Source: Mangrovibacter phragmitis (GTDB taxonomy: Bacteria; Pseudomonadota; Gammaproteobacteria; Enterobacterales; Enterobacteriaceae). Taken from it: a DNA stretch of 64,000 bases. The stretch covers positions 1 through 64,000 of the forward strand of contig NZ_LYRP01000004.1 in NCBI RefSeq assembly GCF_001655675.1, in the 5' to 3' direction. Of the stretch, positions 1 to 9,815 are shown piece by piece. Within the stretch, counting starts at the first letter, position 1. Each line of letters opens with the position of its first letter. The notes beneath the pieces were generated by a model. That model made no database searches. It saw nothing but the letters and a program-made list of their open reading frames with translations, and had not been told where the DNA came from. Position numbers and translations under genes: made by a program.

Positions 1-126
1 AAGAATTAAACTGTTTATTCGTAATGAATTAACTGTTAGTCACTCTTTAAGACTTGATAATTTTTAGCGTCTTGCGACGTTAAGATATCAGTGCTTATGA
101 GTGCCCACACAGATTGTCTGATAAAT

Positions 127-138
127 TGTTAAAGAGCA
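127..138 (-). promoter_or_regulatory. rrn boxA antitermination site
   Basis: The minus strand reads TGCTCTTTAACA, the boxA element bound by NusB/NusE that makes rrn transcription resistant to Rho. A short GC-rich hairpin (boxB-like, minus strand about 165-141) lies immediately upstream. Confidence 0.9.
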
Positions 139-172
139 GTGCCACCGTATTTCCGGGTGGCGCGGGCTGCGT

Positions 173-200
173 ATATTACGCTTTCCCGCTACAGAGTCAA
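173..200 (-). promoter_or_regulatory. rrn P2 promoter
   Basis: On the minus strand, TTGACT (200-195) and TAATAT (178-173) are 16 bases apart, about 98 bases downstream of P1. This is the standard arrangement of the second, more constitutive rrn promoter. Confidence 0.85.
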
Positions 201-270
201 GCATTTATTTTTACTTAACTTTGCCTGACAGGCCGGTTTGTTTGCCGTTGTGCCGTGTCAGTGGTGGCGC

Positions 271-298
271 ATTATAGGGACTAATCTCTCGCTGGCAA
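271..298 (-). promoter_or_regulatory. rrn P1 promoter
   Basis: On the minus strand, TTGCCA (-35, 298-293) and TATAAT (-10, 276-271) are 16 bases apart, the short spacing typical of stringently controlled rrn P1 promoters. It is followed by GCGCCACCACTGACACGG, the usual P1 start region, so transcription should begin near 265. The A+T-rich run upstream (about 300-335) would be the UP element and Fis region. Confidence 0.88.
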
Positions 299-335
299 GC
301 TCTGTTTTGCAAAAACTTTATCAACCGTTGTTTTT

Positions 336-1202
336 TTACTCAATTGGAGGCAAAAGCGGCAAAACCTCAAGCTTTTGGAACCCATAACGAGATAAAACGG
401 GCATTAAACAGGCAGTTTCAGGCGTGAGTGCCATACAGTAGGCAATATTCTCATCCGTTGATTTTGCATCTGGCGCTTCATGCTCTAATAGCCAGGCGGT
501 TCTTCTTGCTATTGCCGCACCAGAATCAATCAAACGCGTGCCTTCCGGTAATACCTGGGCCAGTTCTTCTTGTAATAAAGGGAAATGTGTACACCCGAGC
601 ACAACAGTGTCTGGCGGCTCAGCCATTTTTAACCACGGGCGCAAGATATGGCGCAGTTCATCAAGGGATACCGGTTGTCCATGTAATTTATGTTCAGCCA
701 GTTCAACCAGTTCGGCAGACCCCAGCATTTCAATACGGCATTCATGAGCGAAACGGTCAATCAGTTCACGCGTATACGCCCGGCGGACTGTGCCACGAGT
801 TGCCAGTAACCCCACAACCCCGTTTGCGGTCAGGCGCGCGGCTGGCTTAATAGCAGGAACCACCCCCACTACAGGGAAAGCGAATTTTTCACGTAATGCG
901 GGCAGAGAAACAGTACTTGCGGTATTGCACGCAATAACAGTCAGGGCAAGCGGAGTGCGTTTCTGGACGGCAGTAACAATGCTGACGACACGCTCAACGA
1001 CAAACTCTTCACTTTTTTCACCATAAGGAAAAGCAACGTTATCGAAAGCGTAGATGTAATGGAGATCCGGAAGAAGATGCCGGATCTCATCATAAACCGA
1101 TAACCCACCGACTCCGGAATCAAAAACCAAAACGGAGGGTCTTGCATCAGAAGGTGTAGCTGCCAGACAAGTAGTACTCTCGTCCTGCAGTTTGGTAGCC
1201 AT
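336..1202 (-). CDS. murI: Glutamate racemase
   Basis: Converts L-glutamate to D-glutamate for peptidoglycan precursors in the cytoplasm. The 288-residue product starts MATKLQD as in E. coli and carries the FDSGVGGLSV motif near residue 27. The two catalytic cysteines are in place, C92 in ACNTAS and C204 in LGCTHFPLL. The first 56 bases overlap the 3' end of btuB, an overlap also known from E. coli, so the two are probably co-transcribed and translationally coupled. The long N-terminal extension ahead of the racemase core is typical of the enterobacterial enzyme, in which UDP-MurNAc-L-Ala acts as an activator. Confidence 0.96.
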   Translation of the reverse strand: MATKLQDESTTCLAATPSDARPSVLVFDSGVGGLSVYDEIRHLLPDLHYIYAFDNVAFPYGEKSEEFVVERVVSIVTAVQKRTPLALTVIACNTASTVSLPALREKFAFPVVGVVPAIKPAARLTANGVVGLLATRGTVRRAYTRELIDRFAHECRIEMLGSAELVELAEHKLHGQPVSLDELRHILRPWLKMAEPPDTVVLGCTHFPLLQEELAQVLPEGTRLIDSGAAIARRTAWLLEHEAPDAKSTDENIAYCMALTPETACLMPVLSRYGFQKLEVLPLLPPIE

Positions 1203-3015
1203 AAGCTGTCTCGTAATTTTTATCGAACAGGTTTGCTATTTTACCACGAACTGTCAGATGAGAGGTCACTGGATACGATGCAGCAATATCAACCGTGCTA
1301 TAACTCGGCAAAATTTGTTGTGACGGATTGTAGTCGGACGAATTATTGTCATAACGTTTTCCATAGTACTGCCAGGACACATCCATACCGACATCAAACA
1401 TCGTCCAGTCCAACTGGTATTTAGCCTGCCGTTTAGCACGACGAGCAAGAACCTCACCATTCTGGTCATTACGAGGGTCCATATACTGTAGCGTTACACG
1501 GTGGGTAAAAATGCCGGTATCAACACTGCCAGTCCATTCAATGCCTTTTATTGTTGCCGAATCAATATTGGCATAGGCACCGTCATAGGTTACCGGGTCA
1601 GTGTAATAGGTAATGAGGTTACGAATTTCTTCGCGATATGCTGACAAACGCCAGTCAACAGGCCCGCTTAACCCTTCCAGGCCAAACTCCCACTGGCGAG
1701 ATTCTTCAGGCTTGAGGTCAGGGTTTGCAGCAATGCCAAAACGAGTGGAACCAAACTCTTGACCAAGCGAAGGCGCCAGGAACGCAGTACCATAAGAAAC
1801 AGATGCACGATACCCATCAACGAATTCCCACCCTAATGCACTTTGCCAGGTGCTATGCCAGCCAAGCTGCTCATCATGATCGCTACGCCCGGATGCTTCA
1901 AGAGTAAAATCTCCAACTTGCTGCTGCCCGGTCAGGTAGATACCGGTGTTATCTCGCTTATAAGTGTCAGAAACTGTGGTATCTGAAGAACGCAGGCGCT
2001 GTTGTTGCCAGTCAACACCAGCACTCACTGAACCGTGCCCAACGACAATATTATTTCCCCATTGAATATTGCGTTGCTCAATTTGGTCCAAAGAGGTGCC
2101 ATCGTTATAACGCCCATAAATACTGCTGTAATTGTAATCTTTTTCTTTCTGGTAGCTGGCAATAAGTTGCGAAGAGTATATCCCTGAGTTGAAGTGTATC
2201 CCTGCATCAAAAGAGCGGCTATAAAGCTGTTCTTCATCCGCACTGTATGCCGCACTATATGGCGCACTACCTAAATCGTAATCTGTGTTATTGCTATAGC
2301 CATAACCACGAATAAAACCATCAAGATTCTCGTTGAACTGGTGCTGTAAGCCGCCCCAGAAAGACTTACTACGCCAACCATCACGGTCATTATCATGAGA
2401 CCAGGTTGAGCCAGGCTGCACATTAAAGCCTTTAGTACTCTGATATGAGCCGGCAAGTGTAGCAACTGTATTATCAAAACGTTGGCGCCAGGCACCATCA
2501 TACTGCTGAAAGCCTTTTGACCCCGTCCCTACATTAATTTGAGATTTTGCATTGTCATCCTGGGTAATAATATTAATTACCCCGCCAATTGCACCAGAAC
2601 CATAAACCGATGACCGTGGCCCACGTATATATTCAATACGTTGAACCAGAGATAGTGGAATTTGGTTGAAATCAACAGTATTGGAAATTCCTGGGCGAAC
2701 TACCGGAACACCATCAATCAAGACCAGAACATGGCTGGCACTGGTTCCCCGAATAAACATAGAAGAAGTTTGCCCCATACCACCGTATTGAGCGATATCC
2801 ACACCGGGTAAGCGACGCATCACATCATTTAGTGTTTTCGCCTGCCATTTATTAATTTCTTCTCTTGTAATGACTTCAGTCGGTGCCAGCACACTACTCA
2901 CAGGTTGCTGAAAACGGCTGGCCGTTACAACCATAGTATTTGATTGATTGTCTTGCGACCAGGCAGAAAAAGCCGTGACAGAAGCGGCTGTCAGCAGCGA
3001 GAGTTTTTTTATCAT
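1147..3015 (-). CDS. btuB: Vitamin B12 outer-membrane transporter BtuB
   Basis: A TonB-dependent 22-strand barrel that imports cobalamin and serves as a receptor for phage and colicins. The start is taken at MIKKLSLL (622 residues), which gives a signal peptide ending SAWSQ and a TonB box NTMVVTA just after it. A plug domain follows (LPGVDI, IRGTSASHVLVLIDG, YIRGPRSSVYGSGAIGGVINII), and the C-terminus YYLSGSYTF ends in the aromatic residue needed for barrel insertion. Plug and C-terminus are very close to E. coli, but the surface-loop parts between about residues 170 and 480 are clearly diverged. An ATG at 3018 is equally possible. Expression is expected to be controlled by the upstream cobalamin riboswitch. 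Confidence 0.95.
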   Translation of the reverse strand: MIKKLSLLTAASVTAFSAWSQDNQSNTMVVTASRFQQPVSSVLAPTEVITREEINKWQAKTLNDVMRRLPGVDIAQYGGMGQTSSMFIRGTSASHVLVLIDGVPVVRPGISNTVDFNQIPLSLVQRIEYIRGPRSSVYGSGAIGGVINIITQDDNAKSQINVGTGSKGFQQYDGAWRQRFDNTVATLAGSYQSTKGFNVQPGSTWSHDNDRDGWRSKSFWGGLQHQFNENLDGFIRGYGYSNNTDYDLGSAPYSAAYSADEEQLYSRSFDAGIHFNSGIYSSQLIASYQKEKDYNYSSIYGRYNDGTSLDQIEQRNIQWGNNIVVGHGSVSAGVDWQQQRLRSSDTTVSDTYKRDNTGIYLTGQQQVGDFTLEASGRSDHDEQLGWHSTWQSALGWEFVDGYRASVSYGTAFLAPSLGQEFGSTRFGIAANPDLKPEESRQWEFGLEGLSGPVDWRLSAYREEIRNLITYYTDPVTYDGAYANIDSATIKGIEWTGSVDTGIFTHRVTLQYMDPRNDQNGEVLARRAKRQAKYQLDWTMFDVGMDVSWQYYGKRYDNNSSDYNPSQQILPSYSTVDIAASYPVTSHLTVRGKIANLFDKNYETAYGYQTAGREYYLSGSYTF

Positions 3016-3026
3016 CATTAAAATAA

Positions 3027-3050
3027 GCATCCGGAGATTCTTAAGGATGC
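3027..3050 (-). promoter_or_regulatory. btuB ribosome-binding-site hairpin
   Basis: On the minus strand GCATCC (3050-3045) can pair with GGATGC (3032-3027), which contains the weak Shine-Dalgarno sequence of btuB. The equivalent hairpin in E. coli is the expression platform by which bound cobalamin shuts off translation. Confidence 0.75.
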
Positions 3051-3094
3051 CGCAGGCTCACTCTATAGCACGCGATGAGTGATCAATTGCGACG

Positions 3095-3273
3095 TGTATC
3101 CGGCAGGTCTTCGGGCTTAATGGTTTTTCCAGGATGAAAACTTCCCACCTGAATTCTGTTTAATGCAGAAAATAAGCAGTGTTTGCGATAAACGCTATCA
3201 TCCAACCAACTATTACCGCTGCGCGTCAGCTCCAGATTTACACTGGATTCCCTTTTAACTCATGGAGGCCGGA
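3095..3273 (-). promoter_or_regulatory. Cobalamin riboswitch (aptamer)
   Basis: On the minus strand this leader carries the conserved parts of the cobalamin aptamer in order: CCGGCC near the 5' end, GGGAATCCAGTG, CTGGAGCTGACGCGCAGCGG, a variable arm, GGTGGGAAG, and the B12 box AAGCCCGAAGACCTGCC (about 3118-3102). These match my memory of the E. coli btuB leader. The variable arm between the core and GGTGGGAAG differs. Adenosylcobalamin should repress btuB and possibly murI. Confidence 0.93.
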
Positions 3274-3403
3274 AAATGCATGCTACATTCGCCCTATATA
3301 GATGTCCAGACTTCCGAAAATTGAATTTGATAATAACGAGGCTGGACAATACGCCACCATTCCCTACAATCCCCCGCGTAATTTCTTATTCAGGACAGCA
3401 GGT

Positions 3404-4504
3404 ATGACCCCCGAACATCTCCCGACAGAACAGTATGACGCTCAACTGGCTGAAAAAGTGTCTCGCCTTAAAGCGATGATGGCCGCTTTTGCAGCGCCTG
3501 ATGTAGAGGTGTTTCGTTCACCGGCCAGCCACTACCGCATGCGGGCCGAATTCCGGGTCTGGCATGAAGGTGATGATCTTTACCATATTATTTTCGACCA
3601 ACAAACCCGCCAGCGCATTCGGGTAGACAGTTTTCCGGCAGCCAGCGAACTGATTAATGCACTGATGGTTGCCGTTCTGGATGCCGTGCGCGCTCAACCT
3701 GTGCTGCGCAAAAAGTTATTTCAACTGGACTACTTATCCACATTGAGTGGTCAGGCAGTTGTCTCTTTACTGTATCACCGTGCACTGGATGACGACTGGC
3801 GCGCGGCAGCAGCGCAACTGCGCGATACCCTGCGAGCACAAGGTTTCAATGTGCATCTGATTGGGCGCGCAACAAAAACAAAAATCACGCTCGACCAGGA
3901 CTTTGTGGATGAAACGCTGCCTGTGGCCGGGCAACCAATGGTTTACCGCCAGGTGGAAAATAGTTTCACCCAGCCAAATGCCGCCATGAACATTCAAATG
4001 CTGGAATGGGCACTGAACGTGACTAAAGGCGCTACAGGGGATTTACTGGAGCTTTATTGCGGTAACGGGAATTTTTCACTGGCACTGGCACGTAACTTCG
4101 ACCAGGTACTCGCAACCGAAATCGCTAAGCCGTCCGTAGCAGCGGCGCAATACAACATTGCGGCAAACCATATCGATAATGTACAAATTATCCGGATGTC
4201 TGCAGAAGAATTTACCCAGGCAATGCAAGGTATCCGGAAATTTAACCGACTGGAAGGCATTGATTTACAAAGCTATCACTGTAATACCATTTTTGTCGAT
4301 CCGCCGCGTAGCGGATTAGATAATGAAACACTTAATATGGTGCAGGCTTACCCGCAGATTTTATATATTTCCTGCAACCCGGAAACCTTATGTAATAACC
4401 TGCAAACTCTTTCCAGAACACACCACCTTTCACGCCTGGCACTGTTTGATCAGTTCCCTTATACCCATCATATGGAATGTGGTGTATTGCTTAGCAAAAA
4501 ATAA
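3404..4504 (+). CDS. trmA: tRNA (uracil-5-)-methyltransferase (tRNA m5U54)
   Basis: SAM-dependent enzyme that makes ribothymidine at position 54 of tRNA. The start at [10 protein letters not shown] gives exactly 366 residues, the E. coli length, and AGGA lies 8 bases upstream. The SAM-binding motif [16 protein letters not shown], the [10 protein letters not shown] motif and the catalytic cysteine in YISCNPETL are all present. The reading frame stays open upstream to 3302, but that extension has no counterpart I know and begins next to the divergent riboswitch region. The gene is transcribed divergently from btuB and ends at a strong bidirectional terminator. Confidence 0.96.
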   Translation: MTPEHLPTEQYDAQLAEKVSRLKAMMAAFAAPDVEVFRSPASHYRMRAEFRVWHEGDDLYHIIFDQQTRQRIRVDSFPAASELINALMVAVLDAVRAQPVLRKKLFQLDYLSTLSGQAVVSLLYHRALDDDWRAAAAQLRDTLRAQGFNVHLIGRATKTKITLDQDFVDETLPVAGQPMVYRQVENSFTQPNAAMNIQMLEWALNVTKGATGDLLELYCGNGNFSLALARNFDQVLATEIAKPSVAAAQYNIAANHIDNVQIIRMSAEEFTQAMQGIRKFNRLEGIDLQSYHCNTIFVDPPRSGLDNETLNMVQAYPQILYISCNPETLCNNLQTLSRTHHLSRLALFDQFPYTHHMECGVLLSKK

Positions 4505-4523
4505 ACGCTATCAGCACACCAAT

Positions 4524-4549
4524 AAAAAAGGCGCATCTGCGCCTTTTTT
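4524..4549. terminator. Bidirectional terminator between trmA and yijD
   Basis: GGCGCA and TGCGCC are separated by two bases and flanked by six A and six T. The hairpin can therefore terminate trmA on the plus strand and yijD on the minus strand. Confidence 0.9.
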
Positions 4550-4567
4550 ATTATCTGTAACAACACA

Positions 4568-4921
4568 TTAGTTGTCTTCGCGGCGAGCGCGGAGTTTGTA
4601 GAAAATCCAAAACAGCAGCACCACAGACAGCACTGATGGCAGGAAATTGGAACCAATTGATGGGTATTCAGCACGCACCACAGCACTGTATACCAGCACG
4701 CCCAGGATAAAACAGGCAGCGGCAATCCCCGGCAACCCTTCAGGCATTGTTCGGTTTTGGTAACGCTGATGCAGGCAATACACAGCCAGTACCAGAGATA
4801 TTATGGGAAACAGGGAAAATGGTACAATTGAACTAAACAGCGCTGAACATGCGCCATTAATGGACAAACCGGCGATGAGCGCCAGTAGCAGAGTCGCTTT
4901 TTCTTGACCAGATTGTTTCAT
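4568..4921 (-). CDS. yijD: Inner-membrane protein YijD (DUF1422)
   Basis: A 117-residue hydrophobic protein with four likely membrane segments (about residues 8-25, 30-48, 65-83, 92-109) and a basic, charged C-terminus (KLRARREDN). It matches YijD of E. coli in size and position, directly downstream of fabR with a gap of only 10 bases, so the two form an operon. No enzymatic function is known to me. Confidence 0.9.
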   Translation of the reverse strand: MKQSGQEKATLLLALIAGLSINGACSALFSSIVPFSLFPIISLVLAVYCLHQRYQNRTMPEGLPGIAAACFILGVLVYSAVVRAEYPSIGSNFLPSVLSVVLLFWIFYKLRARREDN

Positions 4922-4931
4922 TGCTCGTCCT

Positions 4932-5567
4932 TCACTCTTCAGAATGTTGTGCCATCTTTTCTTGTTCGCGGCGATACCAGTAGTAGGCCCCTTTAGAAAT
5001 CATACGCAACTGTAACACCAGCCGCTCTTCAAGTTGCCGCCGTTGTTCTATATCGACATCCAGAGCTTCAGCACCCGCACTGAACACAATCGTGACCATT
5101 GCTTCTGCCTGTGCCTCCGTAAATGACCGCGGCATACGATTTTCGAGTTCTAAATAATCCGCAAGTTCCGCAATAAAATGTTGGATCTCGCGTGCAACGG
5201 CTGCCCTGAACGCAGCCGAAGTTCCCGAACGTTCCCGGAGAAGAAGACGGAATGCATTGGGGTTGTTGCCGATAAACTCCATAAAGGTGGATACCGATGT
5301 CCGAATAACACTCCCACCACGTGCAATACGTTGCCTGGCCTGCCGCATCAACTGACGCAGCATAAGGCCACTCTCGTCAACCATCGTAAGGCCCAGTTCA
5401 TCAACATCACGAAAATGCCGATAAAACGACGTAGGCGCAATACCAGCTTCACGCGCGACTTCACGTAAACTCAGGCTGGCAAAACTACGCTCAGCACTCA
5501 ACTGGCTAAATGCAGCCTCGATTAACGAACGGCGAGTACGTTCTTTTTGTTGCGCTCTTACACCCAT
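4932..5567 (-). CDS. fabR: TetR-family fatty-acid repressor FabR
   Basis: DNA-binding repressor that senses the balance of unsaturated to saturated acyl chains and controls fabA and fabB. The N-terminal helix-turn-helix is intact ([20 protein letters not shown], about residues 33-52), and the ligand-binding region is nearly identical to E. coli. The start is at MGVRAQQ; an ATG three bases upstream (5570) is also possible, with AGGCG ahead of it. The first gene of fabR-yijD, it is transcribed divergently from sthA. Confidence 0.95.
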   Translation of the reverse strand: MGVRAQQKERTRRSLIEAAFSQLSAERSFASLSLREVAREAGIAPTSFYRHFRDVDELGLTMVDESGLMLRQLMRQARQRIARGGSVIRTSVSTFMEFIGNNPNAFRLLLRERSGTSAAFRAAVAREIQHFIAELADYLELENRMPRSFTEAQAEAMVTIVFSAGAEALDVDIEQRRQLEERLVLQLRMISKGAYYWYRREQEKMAQHSEE

Positions 5568-5764
5568 CATGGTCGCCTGAATCCTTCCACTCCTGTTGGC
5601 ACTATACCAGAGAATCGAACCTGCTGACTTGCCCAGGATTGTGACTGATTGTTTATCTGGGCAATATTACGTCAGAATAAAATTCACCCAATCTATATTG
5701 GGTTATCTCCTCACAAATGTTACTATCATGTTGCTCTAACGTATAAAAACAGGTAAGCCTTACC

Positions 5765-7165
5765 ATGCCACATTCCTACGATTATGACGTAATAGTAATT
5801 GGGTCCGGCCCCGGCGGCGAAGGCGCTGCAATGGGTCTGGTGAAACAAGGAGCCAGAGTCGCCGTCGTTGAGCGATATCATAATGTCGGCGGTGGATGTA
5901 CCCACTGGGGAACTATTCCGTCGAAAGCGCTCCGTCACGCAGTCAGCCGTATTATCGAATTCAACCAAAACCCACTTTATAGCGACCACTCCCGACTTCT
6001 GCGCTCTTCCTTCGCCGATATTCTGAACCACACCGAGAGTGTTATTAGCCAACAAACCAGCATGCGCCAGGGCTTCTATGAACGTAACCACTGCGAGATT
6101 CACCAGGGCAATGCATCGTTTGTCGATGAGCATACACTTGAGCTCGAATATCATGACGGTACCATCGAGCAGATAACAGCAGAAAAATTTGTTATTGCCT
6201 GTGGTTCGCGGCCTTATCGCCCTCAGGATGTCGATTTTTCCCATCCACGAATCTACGACAGCGACTCCATCCTCAATCTTCACCATGAACCGAAGCATGT
6301 CATTATTTATGGTGCGGGTGTAATTGGTTGCGAGTATGCCTCAATTTTCCGGGGAATGAATGTCAAAGTTGACCTGATCAACACCCGTGACAGGTTGCTG
6401 GCGTTTCTCGATCAAGAGATGTCAGATTCGCTTTCTTATCACTTCTGGAATAGCGGCGTTGTTATTCGCCACAACGAAGAGTACGAACGAATTGAAGGTG
6501 TTGATGATGGTGTGATTGTCCACCTTAAATCCGGTAAGAAAGTCAAAGCCGATTGCCTGCTGTATGCCAACGGGCGCACGGGTAACACTGATTCACTGGC
6601 GATTGAAAATGTCGGGTTAGAAGCGGACAGCAGAGGATTGCTGAAGGTAAACAGTATGTACCAAACCGCACAGCCCCATATTTACGCAGTAGGGGATGTT
6701 ATTGGCTACCCAAGCCTTGCATCCGCGGCCTATGATCAAGGACGTATTGCGGCTCAGGCCATTATTAAAGGCGAAGCATCCGCGCACCTGGTTGAAGATA
6801 TTCCAACAGGCATTTATACCATTCCGGAAATCAGTTCGGTGGGTAAAACAGAACAACAGTTAACTGCAATGAAAGTGCCCTATGAAGTGGGCCGTGCACA
6901 GTTTAAACACCTGGCCCGGGCACAAATTGTCGGTATGAATGTTGGTACGCTGAAGATTCTCTTCCACCGCGAAACAAAAGAAATCCTGGGGATTCACTGT
7001 TTTGGAGAACGTGCTGCAGAGATTATTCATATCGGCCAGGCAATCATGGAACAGAAAGGTGGTGGTAACACGATTGAGTATTTCGTTAACACCACCTTTA
7101 ACTACCCGACCATGGCAGAAGCCTACCGGGTAGCTGCGCTGAACGGCCTAAACCGCTTGTTTTAG
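5765..7165 (+). CDS. sthA: Soluble pyridine nucleotide transhydrogenase
   Basis: FAD enzyme of the cytoplasm that mainly reoxidises NADPH with NAD+. The 466-residue chain has the FAD-binding motif [14 protein letters not shown] (about residues 10-23), the second dinucleotide fold [13 protein letters not shown], and a C-terminal dimerisation domain. At the position of the redox disulphide it reads [15 protein letters not shown], with a single cysteine. This is normal for this family and separates it from lipoamide dehydrogenases. Its 3' end overlaps the 3' end of oxyR by 18 bases, as in E. coli. Confidence 0.96.
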   Translation: MPHSYDYDVIVIGSGPGGEGAAMGLVKQGARVAVVERYHNVGGGCTHWGTIPSKALRHAVSRIIEFNQNPLYSDHSRLLRSSFADILNHTESVISQQTSMRQGFYERNHCEIHQGNASFVDEHTLELEYHDGTIEQITAEKFVIACGSRPYRPQDVDFSHPRIYDSDSILNLHHEPKHVIIYGAGVIGCEYASIFRGMNVKVDLINTRDRLLAFLDQEMSDSLSYHFWNSGVVIRHNEEYERIEGVDDGVIVHLKSGKKVKADCLLYANGRTGNTDSLAIENVGLEADSRGLLKVNSMYQTAQPHIYAVGDVIGYPSLASAAYDQGRIAAQAIIKGEASAHLVEDIPTGIYTIPEISSVGKTEQQLTAMKVPYEVGRAQFKHLARAQIVGMNVGTLKILFHRETKEILGIHCFGERAAEIIHIGQAIMEQKGGGNTIEYFVNTTFNYPTMAEAYRVAALNGLNRLF

Positions 7166-8065
7166 CGCACTGTCGAAGTGACCAGCCATCTGTTTACGGA
7201 TGGCTTCTGCCAGTTGCTCATAACGGCTGCGAAGCGGTGACCCGGGACGATATACCAGGCCAATGGTTCTGCGGGGTTCAGGTTTATAGCACGGCAGATA
7301 AACCACACCATCACGGCGTTTTTCGTGAGGTACCGCGAGGGCTGGCAGTAATGTAATACCGCTGCCAGCCGCAACCATATTACGCAGGGTTTCAAGGCTG
7401 GTAGCCCGGAAATGCGTGTCTTCATCGGCACCAGCTTCAAAACAGAACCCCATTGCCTGGTCACGCAGGCAATGCCCGTCCTCCAGCATCAGTAACTTCT
7501 CACCAGACAAATCGGACATGGGCACACGGTCACGATCCGCCCATGAATGCCCTTCATAAATGGCCAGCAACATCGGCTCATCAAACAATGGAACTTCAAT
7601 AAAGGCTTCACTTTCCTTTACTAAAGCAAGGATAGCGCAATCCAGTTTTCCACTATCAAGCTGCGCAAGCAATTGATGGGTTTGGGCTTCATGCAGGTAC
7701 ATTTCCAGCTTTGGAAAAGCCTGGTGAAGCGCCGGAATAATGTGGGGCAGGAGATAAGGCCCTACTGTAGGAATCAGGCCGATATGCAATGGCCCTGACA
7801 TTGTCTCTCCTTGCTGACTTGCCATTTCCTTGAGTACTTTCACTTCACGCAATACCGTACGTGCCTGGTCCACCAGCAATAAGCCTGCCTGAGTGAATAA
7901 GACTTTACGACTGGTACGCTCCAGCAACATCACACCCAGTTCATCTTCCAGCTTACGGATTTGTCCACTTAACGTAGGCTGGCTGACATGACAGGCATCG
8001 GCAGCACGACGAAAATGGCGGTGTTCGGCTAACGCGACTAGATATTCAAGATCACGAATATTCAT
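7148..8065 (-). CDS. oxyR: Hydrogen-peroxide sensor and LysR-type regulator OxyR
   Basis: Activates peroxide defence genes when oxidised. The product is 305 residues long, with an N-terminal LysR helix-turn-helix (residues about 5-60, including [20 protein letters not shown]). The two redox-active cysteines are exactly where E. coli has them, C199 and C208 ([14 protein letters not shown]). The gene converges on sthA and is divergent from oxyS, so the intergenic region should carry the OxyR site that both represses oxyR and activates oxyS. Confidence 0.97.
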   Translation of the reverse strand: MNIRDLEYLVALAEHRHFRRAADACHVSQPTLSGQIRKLEDELGVMLLERTSRKVLFTQAGLLLVDQARTVLREVKVLKEMASQQGETMSGPLHIGLIPTVGPYLLPHIIPALHQAFPKLEMYLHEAQTHQLLAQLDSGKLDCAILALVKESEAFIEVPLFDEPMLLAIYEGHSWADRDRVPMSDLSGEKLLMLEDGHCLRDQAMGFCFEAGADEDTHFRATSLETLRNMVAAGSGITLLPALAVPHEKRRDGVVYLPCYKPEPRRTIGLVYRPGSPLRSRYEQLAEAIRKQMAGHFDSALKQAV

Positions 8066-8085
8066 TCATCTCCCTCCGGGGCCAC

Positions 8086-8133
8086 GATAGCCCTTGGCGA
8101 TAGATAGAATAGCAATCAGCGATTATCCCTATC
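8086..8133. promoter_or_regulatory. Probable OxyR binding region between oxyR and oxyS
   Basis: Several ATAG/CTAT elements repeat here (GATAG at 8086, GATAGATAG and AATAG around 8099-8112, CTATC at 8129). They are spread over about 48 bases just upstream of the oxyS -35 region. OxyR binds four such half-elements about one helical turn apart. The exact register was not verified. Confidence 0.6.
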
Positions 8134-8159
8134 AAGCATCTTTTGACATAATGCATCTC

Positions 8160-8271
8160 ACAGCAGCAAAGCTCGTGAAATGACCCTCACTTATTGCTGC
8201 GACCAGAGATTCTCTCTGACATGAAAAAGCCAACGTGAACGTTTAGCGGACAGTAATGTCCGCTTTTTTTT
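8160..8271 (+). ncRNA. oxyS: OxyS small regulatory RNA
   Basis: Peroxide-induced Hfq-dependent RNA, divergent from oxyR. A -10-like CATAAT at 8147-8152 puts the 5' end near 8160. The predicted fold has three hairpins: GCAGCAA with TTGCTGC, CAGAGA with TCTCTG, and the terminator AGCGGACA-GTAA-TGTCCGCT followed by eight or more T. The linker AAAGCCAACGTGAACG before the terminator matches my memory of E. coli OxyS almost base for base. The 5' hairpin sequence and the terminator loop are different. Length is about 112 nt against 109 in E. coli. Confidence 0.88.
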
Positions 8272-8311
8272 GCCTGTTTAACACACCAGAGCTTTCCCTG
8301 GGCTGAGGTAT

Positions 8312-8335
8312 AAAAAAGCCCGACCAAAGCCGGGC
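8312..8335 (-). terminator. Terminator of the argCBGH operon
   Basis: On the minus strand GCCCG pairs with CGGGC around a short loop, followed by six T. It lies about 20 bases past the argH stop codon. Confidence 0.85.
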
Positions 8336-8355
8336 GCTAAAGGAGCAAACAAAGA

Positions 8356-9729
8356 TTAAACTAAACGCTGCTTCGCTTCTGCTATTGCCTGCGTGACCTG
8401 TGCGGGAGAAACACCGCCTTTAGCAGCACGTTTATCCAGGCAAGATTGCAAAGATAAAATGGGGTAGACATCCTCACCAATACTGGTACTGAATTTTTGT
8501 AATTCCACCAGAGGTAAGGCTTCCAGCGCTTTGCCCTGACGAATGGCTTCAACCACCGCTTCACCTACAATGTGATGAGCTTCACGGAATGGCACACCTT
8601 TCGCAACCAGGTAATCAGCCAACTCAGTCGCATTCGCATAACCCTGCTCTGCTGCTTCCTGGCAACGCGGGCGTTTCACCTGAATGCCGTCCAGTACCAG
8701 CGCCGCCATATGCAGGCAATCCAGCCAGGTATCCAGTGCGTCAAACAGCCCTTCTTTATCTTCCTGCATGTCTTTGTTGTAGGCCAGCGGTAACCCCTTC
8801 AGGGTCATCATCATGCCGGTCAATGCACCCTGAACACGGCCACACTTGCCACGAATCAGCTCCAGTGCATCCGGGTTCTTTTTTTGCGGCATCAACGAAG
8901 AACCGGAAGTAACACGGTCAGACAGTTCAACAAAACCGGCTTCGCCAGTATTAAAGAAGATAAGGTCTTCCGCGAAGCGCGACAAATGCACCATCCCAAT
9001 AGATGCGTCAGACAGCAACTCCAGCACATGGTCACGGTCGGAGACACTGTCGAGACTATTGCGTGTCGCACTGGCAAAGCCGAGCCACCCGGCCAGTTGT
9101 TCGCGGTCAATCTCATAAGCAGTACCAGCCAGAGCACCACATCCCAGCGGGCTGACGTCAAGGCGCTTTAATGCATCCTGCAGGCGGCTTTCATCACGCG
9201 CCAGCATTTCGACATAAGCCAGGCACCAGTGAGCGAACGTAACAGGTTGTGCACGTTGCAAATGGGTATAGCCCGGCATAACGGCATCCTGATTAGCTTC
9301 AGCTGTTGCTACCAGCGCTTTTTGCAGCTCACGGCTGGCACTGAGCAGATAAGTAATCTGGGATTTACACCAGAGTTTTAAATCAGTTGCGACCTGGTCA
9401 TTACGGCTACGCCCAGTGTGAAGTTTTTTACCCAGCTGGCCCACTTTCTCGATAAGTTTGCCTTCCACCCAGCTGTGAATATCTTCAGCGTCACTGGTCA
9501 AAATGGCTTCCGGCGATGCCTGAACTTCTTCCAGCAGAACATTGAGTGCGGCTTCCAGTTGCAGTTGTTCATCTGCAGTCAGTACACCAACAGTGACCAA
9601 CGCTTTAGACCAGGCGACAGAACCCACAATATCCTGCTCAGCCAGCCGATAATCAAAGCGTAATGAGTCGTTAAACTGCTTAAACCGTTGATCCGCTGCC
9701 TGAGTAAAACGCCCGCCCCAAAGTGCCAT
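8356..9729 (-). CDS. argH: Argininosuccinate lyase
   Basis: Last step of arginine synthesis: argininosuccinate to arginine plus fumarate. The start at MALWGGRF gives 457 residues, the E. coli length. The family signature [11 protein letters not shown] and the [12 protein letters not shown] and [13 protein letters not shown] blocks are intact. It is the last gene of the leftward argC-argB-argG-argH block, 86 bases after argG, and is followed by a terminator. Confidence 0.96.
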   Translation of the reverse strand: MALWGGRFTQAADQRFKQFNDSLRFDYRLAEQDIVGSVAWSKALVTVGVLTADEQLQLEAALNVLLEEVQASPEAILTSDAEDIHSWVEGKLIEKVGQLGKKLHTGRSRNDQVATDLKLWCKSQITYLLSASRELQKALVATAEANQDAVMPGYTHLQRAQPVTFAHWCLAYVEMLARDESRLQDALKRLDVSPLGCGALAGTAYEIDREQLAGWLGFASATRNSLDSVSDRDHVLELLSDASIGMVHLSRFAEDLIFFNTGEAGFVELSDRVTSGSSLMPQKKNPDALELIRGKCGRVQGALTGMMMTLKGLPLAYNKDMQEDKEGLFDALDTWLDCLHMAALVLDGIQVKRPRCQEAAEQGYANATELADYLVAKGVPFREAHHIVGEAVVEAIRQGKALEALPLVELQKFSTSIGEDVYPILSLQSCLDKRAAKGGVSPAQVTQAIAEAKQRLV

Positions 9730-9815
9730 AATCCGCTCCGTAATACATGAATCCTGTTTAAAAAAGGCCCCCATATTGCCCGTGTCTACGCAACATGGGG
9801 GATAAAACTAAAAAC

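Larger units (their letters stand above)
1..265 (-). other. Leader of an rRNA operon (5' part of transcript)
   Basis: On the minus strand this stretch reads as the leader of an enterobacterial rrn operon: it holds two tandem promoters, boxA, and the usual spacer before the 16S gene. The minus-strand text after boxA (TTTATCAGACAATCTGTGTG and the following GTCGCAAGACG) is what I know from E. coli rrnB. The 16S gene itself must begin just beyond position 1, outside the window. An rrn operon downstream of murI matches the E. coli murI-rrnB order. No protein gene is expected in bases 1-335. Confidence 0.9.

Noticed and set aside
336-1202. Several open frames on the plus strand opposite murI, and many others opposite or within large genes such as argG, ppc, metL and hslU
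   Set aside because: They lie antisense to or out of frame with well-recognised genes, lack ribosome-binding sites and show no recognisable protein motifs; they are shadows of the real genes' codon structure.
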